From assembly GCF_002269505.1 (NCBI RefSeq), contig NZ_NQKQ01000031.1:1-60490 (forward strand): 60,490 nt of DNA, in the 5' to 3' direction. The number at the start of each line of letters is the position of its first letter. The first letter of the stretch is position 1. Source of the stretch: Pseudomonas fragi. GTDB lineage: Bacteria; Pseudomonadota; Gammaproteobacteria; Pseudomonadales; Pseudomonadaceae. Of this stretch, positions 8,260-17,188 are shown in pieces. The notes under the pieces are model-generated. The model saw only the letters and a list, made by a program, of their open reading frames with translations, had not been told where the DNA came from and made no database searches. Both the position numbers and the translations under genes were made by a program.

Positions 8260-9858
8260 ATGCGCAACCCTCTGGTTTTATCTGTACTTATCAGCGCCGG
8301 CGTACTTGCCGGCAGCCCGCTCGCCAGTGCTGCCAACAGCCTGGTGTTTTGCTCCGAAGGCAGCCCGGCCGGTTTTGATACCGCGCAATACACCACCGCC
8401 ACCGACAACGATGCGTCCGAGCCGATTTACAACCGCCTCGCCGAATTTGAAAAGGGCGGCACCGCTGCCGTCCCGGCCCTGGCGACGAGCTGGGATGTTT
8501 CCGAAGACGGCCTGACCTGGACGTTCCATCTGCGTGACGGGGTCAAATTCCACACCACCAAATGGTTCACCCCGACCCGTAACTTCAACGCCGATGACGT
8601 GCTCTTCACGTTCAACCGCATGCTCAACCCCGAACACCCGTTCCGCAAGGCCTACCCGACCGAGTTCCCGTACTTCACCGGGATGAGCCTGGACAAGAAC
8701 ATCGCCAGCGTCGAAAAAACCGACCCGATGACCGTGGTCATGAAGCTCAACACGGTGGACGCCGCCTTTATCCAGAACCTGGCCATGAGCTTTGCCGCGA
8801 TCCTGTCGGCCGAGTACGCCGACCAGTTGCTCAAGACCGGCAAGCCCAGCGATATCAACCAGAAACCCGTCGGCACCGGCCCGTACGTGTTCCAGCGCTA
8901 CCAAAAAGACTCCAACATTCGCTATGCCGCCAACAAGGACTACTGGGACCCGAGCCAGGTCAAACTCGACAACCTGATTTTCTCGATCAGTGTCGATGCC
9001 TCGGCGCGCATGCAAAAGCTGCGTAAAAACGAGTGCCAGGTCTCGCTGAACCCGCGGCCTGCAGACGTTGCCGGGCTCAAGGCCGACCCGAAGTTGCAGG
9101 TTATCGAAAAGCCCGGTTTCAACCTCGGTTACATCGCCTACAACGTGCAACACAAACCCTTTGACCAGCTGCAAGTGCGCCAGGCACTGGACATGGCGGT
9201 CAACAAGGACGAGATCCTCAAGGCTGTATACCAGGGCGCAGGCCAGAAAGCCGTCAACGCCATGCCGCCGACCCAATGGTCCTACGACGAGACCATTACC
9301 GACGCCCCCTACAACCCCGAAAAAGCCAAGGAGCTGCTCAAGGCCGCAGGGGTCAAGGACGGCACCGAAATCACCCTGTGGGCCATGCCCGTACAGCGGC
9401 CTTACAACCCGAACGCCAAGCTCATGGCCGAAATGCTGCAATCGGACTGGGCCAAAATCGGCCTCAAGGTCAAGATCGTCAGCTATGAATGGGGCGAGTA
9501 CATCAAACGCACCAAAAATGGCGAACACGACATCAGCCTGATCGGCTGGACCGGCGACAACGGTGACCCGGACAACTGGCTCGGCACCCTTTACAGCTGC
9601 GACGCAATCGGCGGCAACAACTACTCCATGTGGTGCAACAAGGAGTACGACACCCTGGTCAAGAATGCCAAGGTCGTGACCGATCGCGACCAGCGCACAG
9701 TGCTCTATAAACAGGCCCAGCAGTTGCTCAAGCAACAGGTGCCGATCACCCCTATTGCGCACTCTACGGTCAACCAGCCGCTGAGCGCCAAGGTCGAAGG
9801 TTTCACGGTCAGCCCCTTTGGCCGTAATGCCTTCTCAGGTGTCAGCCTCAAGGACTGA
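8260..9858 (+). CDS. dppA: Dipeptide ABC transporter substrate-binding protein (DppA paralogue 2)
   Basis: The 532-residue protein has a signal peptide ending ASAAN and then SLVFCSEGSPAGFDTAQYT, parallel to the upstream gene almost throughout. Differences cluster in the N-terminal lobe (ASEPIYNRL lacks one residue) and at NVQHKPFDQLQVRQ, where the upstream copy has a longer loop. It retains the GDNGDPDNWLGTLYSCD segment and second cysteine. AGGGA precedes the ATG. The paralogues probably widen the peptide range of one DppBCDF transporter, as shown for the multiple DppA proteins of P. aeruginosa. A REPIN separates it from the porin gene. Confidence 0.93.
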   Translation: MRNPLVLSVLISAGVLAGSPLASAANSLVFCSEGSPAGFDTAQYTTATDNDASEPIYNRLAEFEKGGTAAVPALATSWDVSEDGLTWTFHLRDGVKFHTTKWFTPTRNFNADDVLFTFNRMLNPEHPFRKAYPTEFPYFTGMSLDKNIASVEKTDPMTVVMKLNTVDAAFIQNLAMSFAAILSAEYADQLLKTGKPSDINQKPVGTGPYVFQRYQKDSNIRYAANKDYWDPSQVKLDNLIFSISVDASARMQKLRKNECQVSLNPRPADVAGLKADPKLQVIEKPGFNLGYIAYNVQHKPFDQLQVRQALDMAVNKDEILKAVYQGAGQKAVNAMPPTQWSYDETITDAPYNPEKAKELLKAAGVKDGTEITLWAMPVQRPYNPNAKLMAEMLQSDWAKIGLKVKIVSYEWGEYIKRTKNGEHDISLIGWTGDNGDPDNWLGTLYSCDAIGGNNYSMWCNKEYDTLVKNAKVVTDRDQRTVLYKQAQQLLKQQVPITPIAHSTVNQPLSAKVEGFTVSPFGRNAFSGVSLKD

Positions 9859-9881
9859 GTACTCCAATAGAACAGTGCCAC

Positions 9882-9962
9882 TGTGGGAGCGAGCCTGCTC
9901 GCGAAGTCCTCAAGAGCAGCGCGTTATCGCTAACGATCTTCGCGAGCAGGCTCGCTCCCACA
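9882..9962. repeat. REPIN: paired REP sequences in inverted orientation
   Basis: Perfect 25-base arms start TGTGGGAGCGAGCCTGCTCG and end CGAGCAGGCTCGCTCCCACA, separated by ~31 bases. This is the common REP core of fluorescent Pseudomonas. It lies between dppA paralogue 2 and opdP and may protect the upstream mRNA end. Confidence 0.93.
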
Positions 9963-10139
9963 ACACATACCAAAAACACCACAAGCTGCATCAACAGGCC
10001 ACTTTTCAGGTGGCCCGCAGAAACTTCGCCAATCGTGTTTCAGGCAAACGTTTGCAATGCTTTAAATCGCTTCACAACAGCCGAGTCAACACAAAAAAGA
10101 CCGGCCATAAAAAGAAGAAACCAAAGAGGAGCCTCAACC

Positions 10140-11504
10140 ATGAAACTCACCAGCAGCGCGTTATTGGCCTTGTCCATCAGCAGCATCACCGCGATGGCCA
10201 ATGCCGATGAATTTATGCCAACCGAATTGAAAGCCTCCAGTGCTCAAAGCGAGACCAAGGGCTTTATCGAAGACCAGACCCTGGGCGGCACTACCCGCAA
10301 CTGGTACGCCAACGAACTCAAGCGTCGCGATGACCGCTTCAGCTACAACAACCACGGCACCCGTGAGTCCACTCCGCGCAGGATCAACTGGGTGCAGGGC
10401 ACCATTCTCGACTACAAGTCGGGCTTCACTGAAGGCACCGTCGGTTTCAGCACCCAGGTAGCGGCGTACAACGCCGTAGCACTGGATCGCGACGCCAAGG
10501 ACATCGCAGGGCCAAACAACCGCACCCTGACCCACAGTGACGGCGACGCAGTCGGCCAGTGGAGCAAGCTGGGCCTGGCCAACCTCAGCGCCCGCATCTC
10601 CAACACCACGCTGACCGTAGGCCGACAGAACTTCAGCAGCCCGACCATCGACGTGATCGGAAACCGCGCACTGCCTTCCAGCTTTCAAGGGGTGGGCCTG
10701 CACAGTGAAGAGTTCAACAACCTGTCGTTCGATGCAGGCTCCTTTGACCGCGTGTCCCCGCGTACCGAGTCGAGCCTGAGTAAGTTTCGCAGCGAATACG
10801 GCGCAACCGGGGTTGAAACCGATCGCGCCAGCGTCGCCGGCCTCAACTACCAGCCGCTCAAAAGCCTGAAGACCACGCTGTACGCCACCCACGTTGAAGA
10901 CTTCTGGAATCAGTACTACTTCGGCGCCGTACACGACATGGGCGACAGCGCCACACTGGCCCTGAATACCAACTTCAACTACTACAAGACCCTGGACACC
11001 GGCAGCAAGGCCCTGGGCAACATCAACAACGATGCCTACAGCCTGGCCTTCGCCCTGAATCATCAGGCTCACACGGTCAGCCTGTCATTCCAGCAGATCG
11101 TCGGCGACGAATACTTCGACTACCTGCACGAAACCAACGGCATCTACCTGGCCAACTCCCTGCTCTCGGACTTCAACGGCCCGAACGAGAAATCCCTGCA
11201 ACTGGCCTACAGCATCAACATGGCGCAGTACGGTATTCCAGGCCTCAAGTTCAACGCCTACCACGCTCGCGGTTGGGATATCGACGGCACCAAGTACACG
11301 GGCACCGCCTACGACGTGAAGAACATGGACGGCGAAACCCATTACGAGTACAGCGTTGGCACGTCCTATGCAATCCAGAGTGGCCCGCTGAAAGCCACCG
11401 CGATTCGCGCGACTTACACCACGCACCGCGCCAGCAAAAACCAGTCTGACGGCAACATCAACGAGTTCCGCCTGGTGACCACCATCCCGTTCAACATTCT
11501 GTAA
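10140..11504 (+). CDS. opdP: OprD-family outer-membrane porin, OpdP-like
   Basis: The 454-residue protein has a signal peptide (about 1-22, ending ANADE). The OprD family start follows (GFIEDQTLGGTTRNWYANEL) and then alternating beta-strand sequence, ending in the aromatic/hydrophobic C-terminal strand RLVTTIPFNIL. Its place between dipeptide-binding protein genes is the place of OpdP (also called OpdD) in P. aeruginosa, which admits glycine-glutamate and similar dipeptides. I use the ATG at 10140 with AGAGGAG upstream; an in-frame start 35 codons earlier has no signal peptide and runs into the REPIN flank. A perfect 16-bp hairpin follows. Confidence 0.9.
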   Translation: MKLTSSALLALSISSITAMANADEFMPTELKASSAQSETKGFIEDQTLGGTTRNWYANELKRRDDRFSYNNHGTRESTPRRINWVQGTILDYKSGFTEGTVGFSTQVAAYNAVALDRDAKDIAGPNNRTLTHSDGDAVGQWSKLGLANLSARISNTTLTVGRQNFSSPTIDVIGNRALPSSFQGVGLHSEEFNNLSFDAGSFDRVSPRTESSLSKFRSEYGATGVETDRASVAGLNYQPLKSLKTTLYATHVEDFWNQYYFGAVHDMGDSATLALNTNFNYYKTLDTGSKALGNINNDAYSLAFALNHQAHTVSLSFQQIVGDEYFDYLHETNGIYLANSLLSDFNGPNEKSLQLAYSINMAQYGIPGLKFNAYHARGWDIDGTKYTGTAYDVKNMDGETHYEYSVGTSYAIQSGPLKATAIRATYTTHRASKNQSDGNINEFRLVTTIPFNIL

Positions 11505-11523
11505 AAAACTGCTCAAACCCGAA

Positions 11524-11556
11524 GACAGCGGCTGATTCGACGAATCAGCCGCTGTC
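11524..11556 (+). terminator. Perfect stem-loop after opdP
   Basis: GACAGCGGCTGATTCG (11524-11539) and CGAATCAGCCGCTGTC (11541-11556) are exact complements. No T-run follows. It lies 20 bases after the stop and 36 before the next start. Confidence 0.7.
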
Positions 11557-11591
11557 GTTATGCTGGCTCACCCGATTTGGAGAGGGTTGCT

Positions 11592-13187
11592 ATGAAGAGA
11601 CTTCCATTACGCACCGCCCTGGCCGCGGCACTGCTCAGCACCGCTGTCAGTGTGAGCGCGAAAAACCTGGTGGTCTGCACTGAAGCCAGCCCTGAAGGGT
11701 TCGACATCGTCCAGTTCACCACTGCCGTTACCGCCGATGCGTCGGCTGAGACCATCCTCAACCGCCTGGCCGACTTTGCCCCCGGCACCACGGATGTGGA
11801 ACCTGCCCTGGCCGAGCGTTGGGACATCAGCCCGGACGGGCTTGAATACACGTTTTACCTGCGCCCCGGCGTGAAGTTTCACACTACCGATTATTTCAAA
11901 CCGACCCGAACCCTGAACGCCGACGACGTGGTCTGGAGTTTCCAGCGCCAGCTGGACCCGAATCACCCGTGGCACAAACTGTCGTTGGTCGGTTACCCCT
12001 ATTTTGAAAGTATGGGTTTCAAGGACCTGCTCAAAAGCGTCGAGAAAGTTGACGACCTGACGGTGAAGATCACCCTCAACCACCCTGAAGCGCCGTTTCT
12101 GCGCGACGTGGCCATGCCGTTCAACTCCATCTACTCCGCCGAATACGCCGACCAGTTGCTCAAGTCCGGCAAAACCGCCGACCTCAACAACAAGCCGATC
12201 GGCACCGGGCCGTTTATTTTCGTGCGTTACAACAAGGACGCCCAGGTACGCTTCAAGGCCAACCCGGATTACTTTCGCGGCAAGCCGCCCAGCGACAACC
12301 TGATCTTCGCCATCGCCACCGACAGCAACGTGCGCCTGCAAAAACTCAAGGCCAACGAATGCCAGATCGCGCTGTATCCCAAACCCGATGACGTCAAGAA
12401 CATCCGCAAAGACCCCAACCTCAAGGTCGATGAACTGTCCGCCCTGATGACCAGCTATATCTCCATGAATACCAGTCACAAGTACCTGAGCGATGTGCGC
12501 GTGCGCAAAGCCATCGACATGGCCTTTGACAAGCAGACCTATCTGAACTCCGTACACGGCGAAGGCAATGCCCTGCTTGCCATCAACCCCTATCCGCCGA
12601 CCATGCTGGGCTACAACACCGACATCCAGCGGCCGCCCCGCGACCTGGACAAGGCCCGCGCGCTGCTCAAGGAAGCCGGTGTACCCGAAGGTACGGTGCT
12701 GACCCTGTTCACCCGCAATGGCGGCGGCCCGACCAACCCCAACCCGATGCTGGGTGCGCAGTTGCTGCAGTCCGACCTGGCGCAAATCGGCCTAAAGCTG
12801 GATATCCGGGTCATGGAATGGGGTGAAATGCTCAAGCGCGCCAAAAATGGCGAACATGACCTGGTATCGGCCGGCTGGGGTGGCGACAACGGCGACCCGG
12901 ATAACTTCCTCACGCCGATGCTCAGCTGCGAGGCGGCCAAGAACGGCGAAAACTACTCACGCTGGTGCAACAAGGACTTCGAAGCCCTGATCACCAAGGC
13001 CCGCGGCATCACTGAACCCTCGCAACGCGCTGCGCTCTACCAACAGGCACAGGTGATTTTTAATCAGGACCAACCCTGGATCAACGTAACCCATCCTATG
13101 CTGTTTACTGCGATGCGCAAAAATGTCGAGGGCTATACCCTTAGCCCCCTGACCAACAACAACTTCGCCACAACCCAGGTGAAGTAG
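11592..13187 (+). CDS. dppA: Dipeptide ABC transporter substrate-binding protein (DppA, divergent third copy)
   Basis: The 531-residue family-5 binding protein has a signal peptide (1-23, SVSA/KNLVV). It shares the FYLRPGVKFHTTDYFKPTR and GWGGDNGDPDNFLTPMLSCE landmarks with the two upstream paralogues but is clearly more diverged, for example TRNGGGPTNPNPML where the others have AMPVQRPYNPNA. That is part of the ligand-facing lobe, so peptide preference should differ. It corresponds in position to the binding protein directly before dppB in P. aeruginosa. The ATG at 11592 has GGAGAGG upstream; an in-frame TTG at 11577 is less likely. A hairpin separates it from dppB. Confidence 0.93.
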   Translation: MKRLPLRTALAAALLSTAVSVSAKNLVVCTEASPEGFDIVQFTTAVTADASAETILNRLADFAPGTTDVEPALAERWDISPDGLEYTFYLRPGVKFHTTDYFKPTRTLNADDVVWSFQRQLDPNHPWHKLSLVGYPYFESMGFKDLLKSVEKVDDLTVKITLNHPEAPFLRDVAMPFNSIYSAEYADQLLKSGKTADLNNKPIGTGPFIFVRYNKDAQVRFKANPDYFRGKPPSDNLIFAIATDSNVRLQKLKANECQIALYPKPDDVKNIRKDPNLKVDELSALMTSYISMNTSHKYLSDVRVRKAIDMAFDKQTYLNSVHGEGNALLAINPYPPTMLGYNTDIQRPPRDLDKARALLKEAGVPEGTVLTLFTRNGGGPTNPNPMLGAQLLQSDLAQIGLKLDIRVMEWGEMLKRAKNGEHDLVSAGWGGDNGDPDNFLTPMLSCEAAKNGENYSRWCNKDFEALITKARGITEPSQRAALYQQAQVIFNQDQPWINVTHPMLFTAMRKNVEGYTLSPLTNNNFATTQVK

Positions 13188-13199
13188 AACAATAAATAC

Positions 13200-13227
13200 C
13201 CGCCGGGGTTTATCTCAACCCTGGCGG
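13200..13227 (+). terminator. Intercistronic stem-loop between dppA and dppB
   Basis: CCGCCGGGGTT (13200-13210) pairs with AACCCTGGCGG (13217-13227) with one G-T wobble. Such hairpins between binding-protein and permease genes usually protect the upstream message and lower permease expression. Confidence 0.65.
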
Positions 13228-13259
13228 ACTTGCCTAACCGGCTGATAAGGAACACCGCG

Positions 13260-14270
13260 ATGTTTAGTTTTATTGCCCGCCGAGTGGGGTTGTTGATCCC
13301 CACGTTCTTCGGCATCACCCTGCTCACCTTTGCCCTGATTCGCATGATCCCTGGCGACCCGGTCGAAGTCATGATGGGTGAGCGCCGGGTAGACCCTGAA
13401 ATGCACGCCCAGGCCATGGAGCGCCTGGGTCTGAACAAGCCGCTGCACGAGCAGTACATCGACTACATCACCAAGCTGGCACATGGCGATCTGGGCGAGT
13501 CATTGCGCACCCGTGAAAGCGTATGGAGCGAATTTGCCGCGCTGTTCCCCGCCACACTGGAACTGGCCAGCGCCGCCCTGTTGTTCGCCGGCATCCTCGG
13601 GCTACTGGCGGGAGTGATCGCGGCACTCAAACGAGGCTCATTGTTTGACCACGGGGTGATGGGTATCTCCCTGGCGGGTTATTCGATGCCGATCTTCTGG
13701 TGGGGCCTGATCCTGATCATGTTCTTCTCCGTGGGCCTGGGCTGGACCCCGGTTTCCGGGCGTATCGACCTCTTGTACGACATCGAGCCAAAGACCGGCT
13801 TCATGTTGATCGACACCCTGCTCAGCGACCAGCCCGAAGCTTTTTGGGACGCACTGCACCACTTGATCCTGCCGGCCATTGTGCTGGGCACCATCCCGCT
13901 GGCCGTGATCGCGCGGATGACCCGTTCATCCATGCTCGAAGTGCTGCGCGAAGACTACATCCGTACTGCCCGCGCCAAGGGCCTGTCGCCCGCCCGCGTG
14001 GTGTTTGTGCATGGCCTGCGCAACGCCCTGATCCCGGTACTGACCGTGGTCGGCCTGCAAGTGGGCACCCTGCTGGCCGGTGCCGTACTGACCGAAACCA
14101 TCTTTTCGTGGCCCGGTATCGGTAAATGGCTGATCGAAGCCATTGGTGCCCGGGACTATCCCGTGGTGCAAAACGGCATCCTGCTAATCGCCTGCCTGGT
14201 GATTCTGGTCAACTTCGTAGTCGACATCCTCTACGGCTTTGCCAACCCACGCATCCGTCACCAGCGCTGA
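13260..14270 (+). CDS. dppB: Dipeptide ABC transporter permease DppB
   Basis: The 336-residue inner-membrane protein has about six hydrophobic helices, an N-terminal FIARRVGLLIPTFFGITLLTF signature-like opening, and the EAA loop (around DYIRTARAKGLSPARVVFVH) that contacts the ATPases. The start at 13260 has AAGGAA 7 bases before it; the in-frame start at 13230 overlaps the upstream hairpin and is rejected. Length and motifs match DppB/OppB. It is followed after 10 bases by dppC. Confidence 0.95.
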   Translation: MFSFIARRVGLLIPTFFGITLLTFALIRMIPGDPVEVMMGERRVDPEMHAQAMERLGLNKPLHEQYIDYITKLAHGDLGESLRTRESVWSEFAALFPATLELASAALLFAGILGLLAGVIAALKRGSLFDHGVMGISLAGYSMPIFWWGLILIMFFSVGLGWTPVSGRIDLLYDIEPKTGFMLIDTLLSDQPEAFWDALHHLILPAIVLGTIPLAVIARMTRSSMLEVLREDYIRTARAKGLSPARVVFVHGLRNALIPVLTVVGLQVGTLLAGAVLTETIFSWPGIGKWLIEAIGARDYPVVQNGILLIACLVILVNFVVDILYGFANPRIRHQR

Positions 14271-14280
14271 GATCCTGACC

Positions 14281-15192
14281 ATGAGCAACTCCCCAAGCAC
14301 GACCGAAGTGGATCAAAGCCTGCTTTATCCATCGCCTTACAAAGAATTCTGGCACGCCTTTTCCCGGAACAAGGGCGCCGTCGCGGGCCTGATGTTTATG
14401 ACCCTTATCGTGTTCTGCGCGATCTTCGCTCCCTGGGTTGCGCCCCATAGCCCGAGCGAGCAATACCGTGACTTCCTGCTGACCCCGCCAGTGTGGCTGG
14501 AGGGCGGCCAGTGGCAGTTTTTGCTCGGCACCGACGAGTTGGGTCGTGACCTGCTGTCACGCCTGATCGAAGGCTCGCGCCTGTCGCTGCTGATCGGTTT
14601 GTCGTCGGTAGTGATCTCGCTGATTCCGGGCGTGATCCTGGGCCTGATTGCCGGGTTTTTCCCGCGCTTTATGGGCCCGGGCATCATGCGCCTGATGGAC
14701 ATCATGCTGGCCCTGCCTTCCCTGCTGCTGGCCGTGGCGATTGTCGCCATCCTCGGCCCTGGCCTGATCAACACCGTGATCGCCATTGCCGTGGTGTCAT
14801 TGCCATCGTACGTACGTCTGACCCGTGCCGCCGTCATGGGCGAGCTGAACCGCGACTACGTAACTGCTGCCCGCCTGGCCGGCGCCAGCTTGCCGCGCCT
14901 GATGTTTATCACCGTGCTGCCCAACTGCATGGCACCGCTGATCGTGCAGGCCACCCTGAGTTTCTCCTCGGCGATCCTCGACGCTGCGGCCCTGGGCTTT
15001 CTCGGCCTTGGCGTGCAACCGCCAACCCCTGAGTGGGGCACCATGCTGGCCTCGGCCCGCGACTATATCGAACGTGCGTGGTGGGTCGTCAGCCTGCCCG
15101 GCTTGACCATTTTGCTCAGCGTGCTGGCAATCAACCTGATGGGCGACGGTCTGCGCGATGCGCTGGACCCGAAACTCAAAAACGCCGCCTGA
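14281..15192 (+). CDS. dppC: Dipeptide ABC transporter permease DppC
   Basis: The 303-residue permease has an N-terminal cytosolic stretch (MSNSPSTTEV), the OppC-type first helix, LLGTDELGRDLLSRLIEGSR after it, further helices and an EAA loop at DYVTAARLAGASLPRLMF. GFLGLGVQPPTPEWGTML near the C-terminus is typical. With DppB it forms the translocation channel. Spacing to both neighbours is 10 bases, so dppBCDF is one transcript. Confidence 0.95.
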   Translation: MSNSPSTTEVDQSLLYPSPYKEFWHAFSRNKGAVAGLMFMTLIVFCAIFAPWVAPHSPSEQYRDFLLTPPVWLEGGQWQFLLGTDELGRDLLSRLIEGSRLSLLIGLSSVVISLIPGVILGLIAGFFPRFMGPGIMRLMDIMLALPSLLLAVAIVAILGPGLINTVIAIAVVSLPSYVRLTRAAVMGELNRDYVTAARLAGASLPRLMFITVLPNCMAPLIVQATLSFSSAILDAAALGFLGLGVQPPTPEWGTMLASARDYIERAWWVVSLPGLTILLSVLAINLMGDGLRDALDPKLKNAA

Positions 15193-15202
15193 GGAGATTC
15201 CC

Positions 15203-16171
15203 ATGTCACTGTTAGAAATCAAGAATCTCAACGTCCGCTTTGGCGACACTACGGCCGTACCAGTCGTCGACGGCCTCAGCCTGTCTGTGGATAAAGGCGA
15301 AGTCCTGGCCATTGTCGGCGAATCGGGCTCGGGCAAATCGGTCACCATGATGGCGTTGATGGGGCTGATCGAGCACCCCGGCATCGTCACCGCCGACGCG
15401 CTGACCTTCGACGGCAAGAACATGCTGACCCTCAGCGCCCGTCAGCGCCGCCAGATCGTCGGCAAAGACATGGCAATGGTCTTCCAGGACCCCATGACCG
15501 CGCTGAACCCCAGCTACACCGTGGGTTTCCAGATCGAAGAAGTGTTGCGCCTGCACCTGAAAATGTCCGGCAAGGCTGCCCGTAAACGTGCCATCGAGCT
15601 GCTGGAAAAAGTTGAAATTCCGGGTGCCGCCAGCCGTATGGATGCCTACCCGCACCAATTGTCGGGCGGTATGAGCCAGCGTGTGGCGATTGCCATGGCC
15701 ATCGCCGGCGAACCCAAACTGCTGATCGCCGACGAACCGACCACCGCGTTGGACGTGACCATCCAGGCGCAGATCATGGACCTGCTGCTCAGCCTGCAAC
15801 GCGAACAGAACATGGGCCTGGTGCTGATCACCCACGACCTCGCAGTGGTGGCCGAAACCGCCCAGCGGGTATGCGTGATGTACGCCGGCCAGGCGGTGGA
15901 AGTCGGCAACGTGCCGGGGCTGTTTGATGTGCCGGCGCACCCGTACAGCGAAGCGCTGCTGGCCGCGATCCCGGAACACAGCATGGGCGCTGCCCGTCTG
16001 TCGACCTTGCCCGGCATCGTGCCCGGTCGCTATGACCGGCCCAAAGGCTGCCTGCTGTCACCGCGCTGCCCATATGTACAAGAGCAATGCCGTCAACAAC
16101 GTCCTGCGCTGGAGCAACAAGCTCACAGCCAGGTGCGCTGCTTCTTCCCCTTGAATCAGGAGGTGGCGTAA
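15203..16171 (+). CDS. dppD: Dipeptide ABC transporter ATPase DppD
   Basis: The 322-residue ABC ATPase has Walker A GESGSGKS, signature LSGGMSQR, Walker B LLIADEPTTALD and switch His in ITHDLAVV. The C-terminal oligopeptide-transporter extension keeps the cysteines of RCPYVQEQC and VRCFFP; the comparable cysteines of DppD homologues have been reported to bind an iron-sulphur cluster. GAGGAG lies just before the ATG. The stop shares one base with the dppF start (TAATG). Confidence 0.95.
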   Translation: MSLLEIKNLNVRFGDTTAVPVVDGLSLSVDKGEVLAIVGESGSGKSVTMMALMGLIEHPGIVTADALTFDGKNMLTLSARQRRQIVGKDMAMVFQDPMTALNPSYTVGFQIEEVLRLHLKMSGKAARKRAIELLEKVEIPGAASRMDAYPHQLSGGMSQRVAIAMAIAGEPKLLIADEPTTALDVTIQAQIMDLLLSLQREQNMGLVLITHDLAVVAETAQRVCVMYAGQAVEVGNVPGLFDVPAHPYSEALLAAIPEHSMGAARLSTLPGIVPGRYDRPKGCLLSPRCPYVQEQCRQQRPALEQQAHSQVRCFFPLNQEVA

Positions 16172-17145
16172 TGACTGTTGTTCTTACCGCCCGCGACCTA
16201 ACCCGTCACTACGAAGTATCCCGTGGCATGTTCAAAGGCCATGCACTGGTGCGCGCACTCAACGGCGTGTCATTTGAACTGGAGGCCGGCAAAACCCTGG
16301 CTGTGGTGGGAGAGTCCGGTTGTGGCAAGTCCACCCTGGCCCGCGCTTTGACCCTGATTGAAGAGCCGTCCTCGGGCTCCTTGAAGATTGCCGGGCAAGA
16401 AGTTGCCGGGGCCAACAAGGCCGAGCGCAAGCAACTGCGCAAAGACGTACAGATGGTATTCCAGAGCCCCTACGCGTCCCTCAATCCACGGCAAAAAGTC
16501 GGCGACCAGCTGGCTGAACCGCTATTGATCAACACCAAGCTGAGCGCCAGCGAACGTCGCGAAAAAGTCCAGGCCATGATGAAACAGGTCGGCCTGCGGC
16601 CTGAGCATTATCATCGCTACCCGCATATGTTCTCGGGCGGTCAGCGCCAGCGTATCGCCCTGGCTCGCGCCATGATGCTGCAACCCAAGGTGCTGGTGGC
16701 GGACGAACCGACCTCCGCTCTCGATGTATCGATCCAGGCGCAGGTGCTCAACCTGTTTATGGATTTGCAGCAGGAGTTCAATACCGCCTACGTGTTCATT
16801 TCCCACAACCTGGCGGTGGTGCGACATGTCGCTGACACGGTATTGGTGATGTATCTGGGCCGCCCGGTAGAAATGGGCCCCAAGGAAGAGATCTACACCC
16901 GGCCGCTGCACCCCTATACCCAGGCATTGCTGTCGGCGACCCCGACTATTCACCCAGACCCGCTCAAGCCGAAAATCAAGATCGTCGGCGAACTGCCCAA
17001 CCCGCTTAACCCGCCATCGGGTTGCGCCTTCCACAAGCGCTGCCCGTATGCGACCGAACTGTGCAGCACCGACGAACCGATCTTGCGGGTGCTCGACAAC
17101 CGCCAGGTTGCCTGTCATCACGCGGAGCAGTTCTTAACTAACTGA
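16171..17145 (+). CDS. dppF: Dipeptide ABC transporter ATPase DppF
   Basis: The 324-residue partner ATPase has Walker A GESGCGKST, signature FSGGQRQR, Walker B VLVADEPTSALD and ISHNLAVVRH. Its C-terminal extension has GCAFHKRCPYATELC and ACHH. AGGAGG precedes the ATG, which overlaps the dppD stop by one base. I start at 16171; the longer frame upstream is within dppD. The operon ends here with a REP hairpin. Confidence 0.95.
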   Translation: MTVVLTARDLTRHYEVSRGMFKGHALVRALNGVSFELEAGKTLAVVGESGCGKSTLARALTLIEEPSSGSLKIAGQEVAGANKAERKQLRKDVQMVFQSPYASLNPRQKVGDQLAEPLLINTKLSASERREKVQAMMKQVGLRPEHYHRYPHMFSGGQRQRIALARAMMLQPKVLVADEPTSALDVSIQAQVLNLFMDLQQEFNTAYVFISHNLAVVRHVADTVLVMYLGRPVEMGPKEEIYTRPLHPYTQALLSATPTIHPDPLKPKIKIVGELPNPLNPPSGCAFHKRCPYATELCSTDEPILRVLDNRQVACHHAEQFLTN

Positions 17146-17152
17146 TGCTTAT

Positions 17153-17178
17153 GTGGGAGCGGGCTTGCTCGCTCCCAC
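17153..17178. repeat. Single REP hairpin after dppF
   Basis: GTGGGAGC (17153-17160) and GCTCCCAC (17171-17178) form a compact hairpin of the same REP family as the REPIN at 9882. It lies 7 bases after the dppF stop and may act as its 3' end. Confidence 0.8.
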
Positions 17179-17188
17179 CGTTCAGAAA

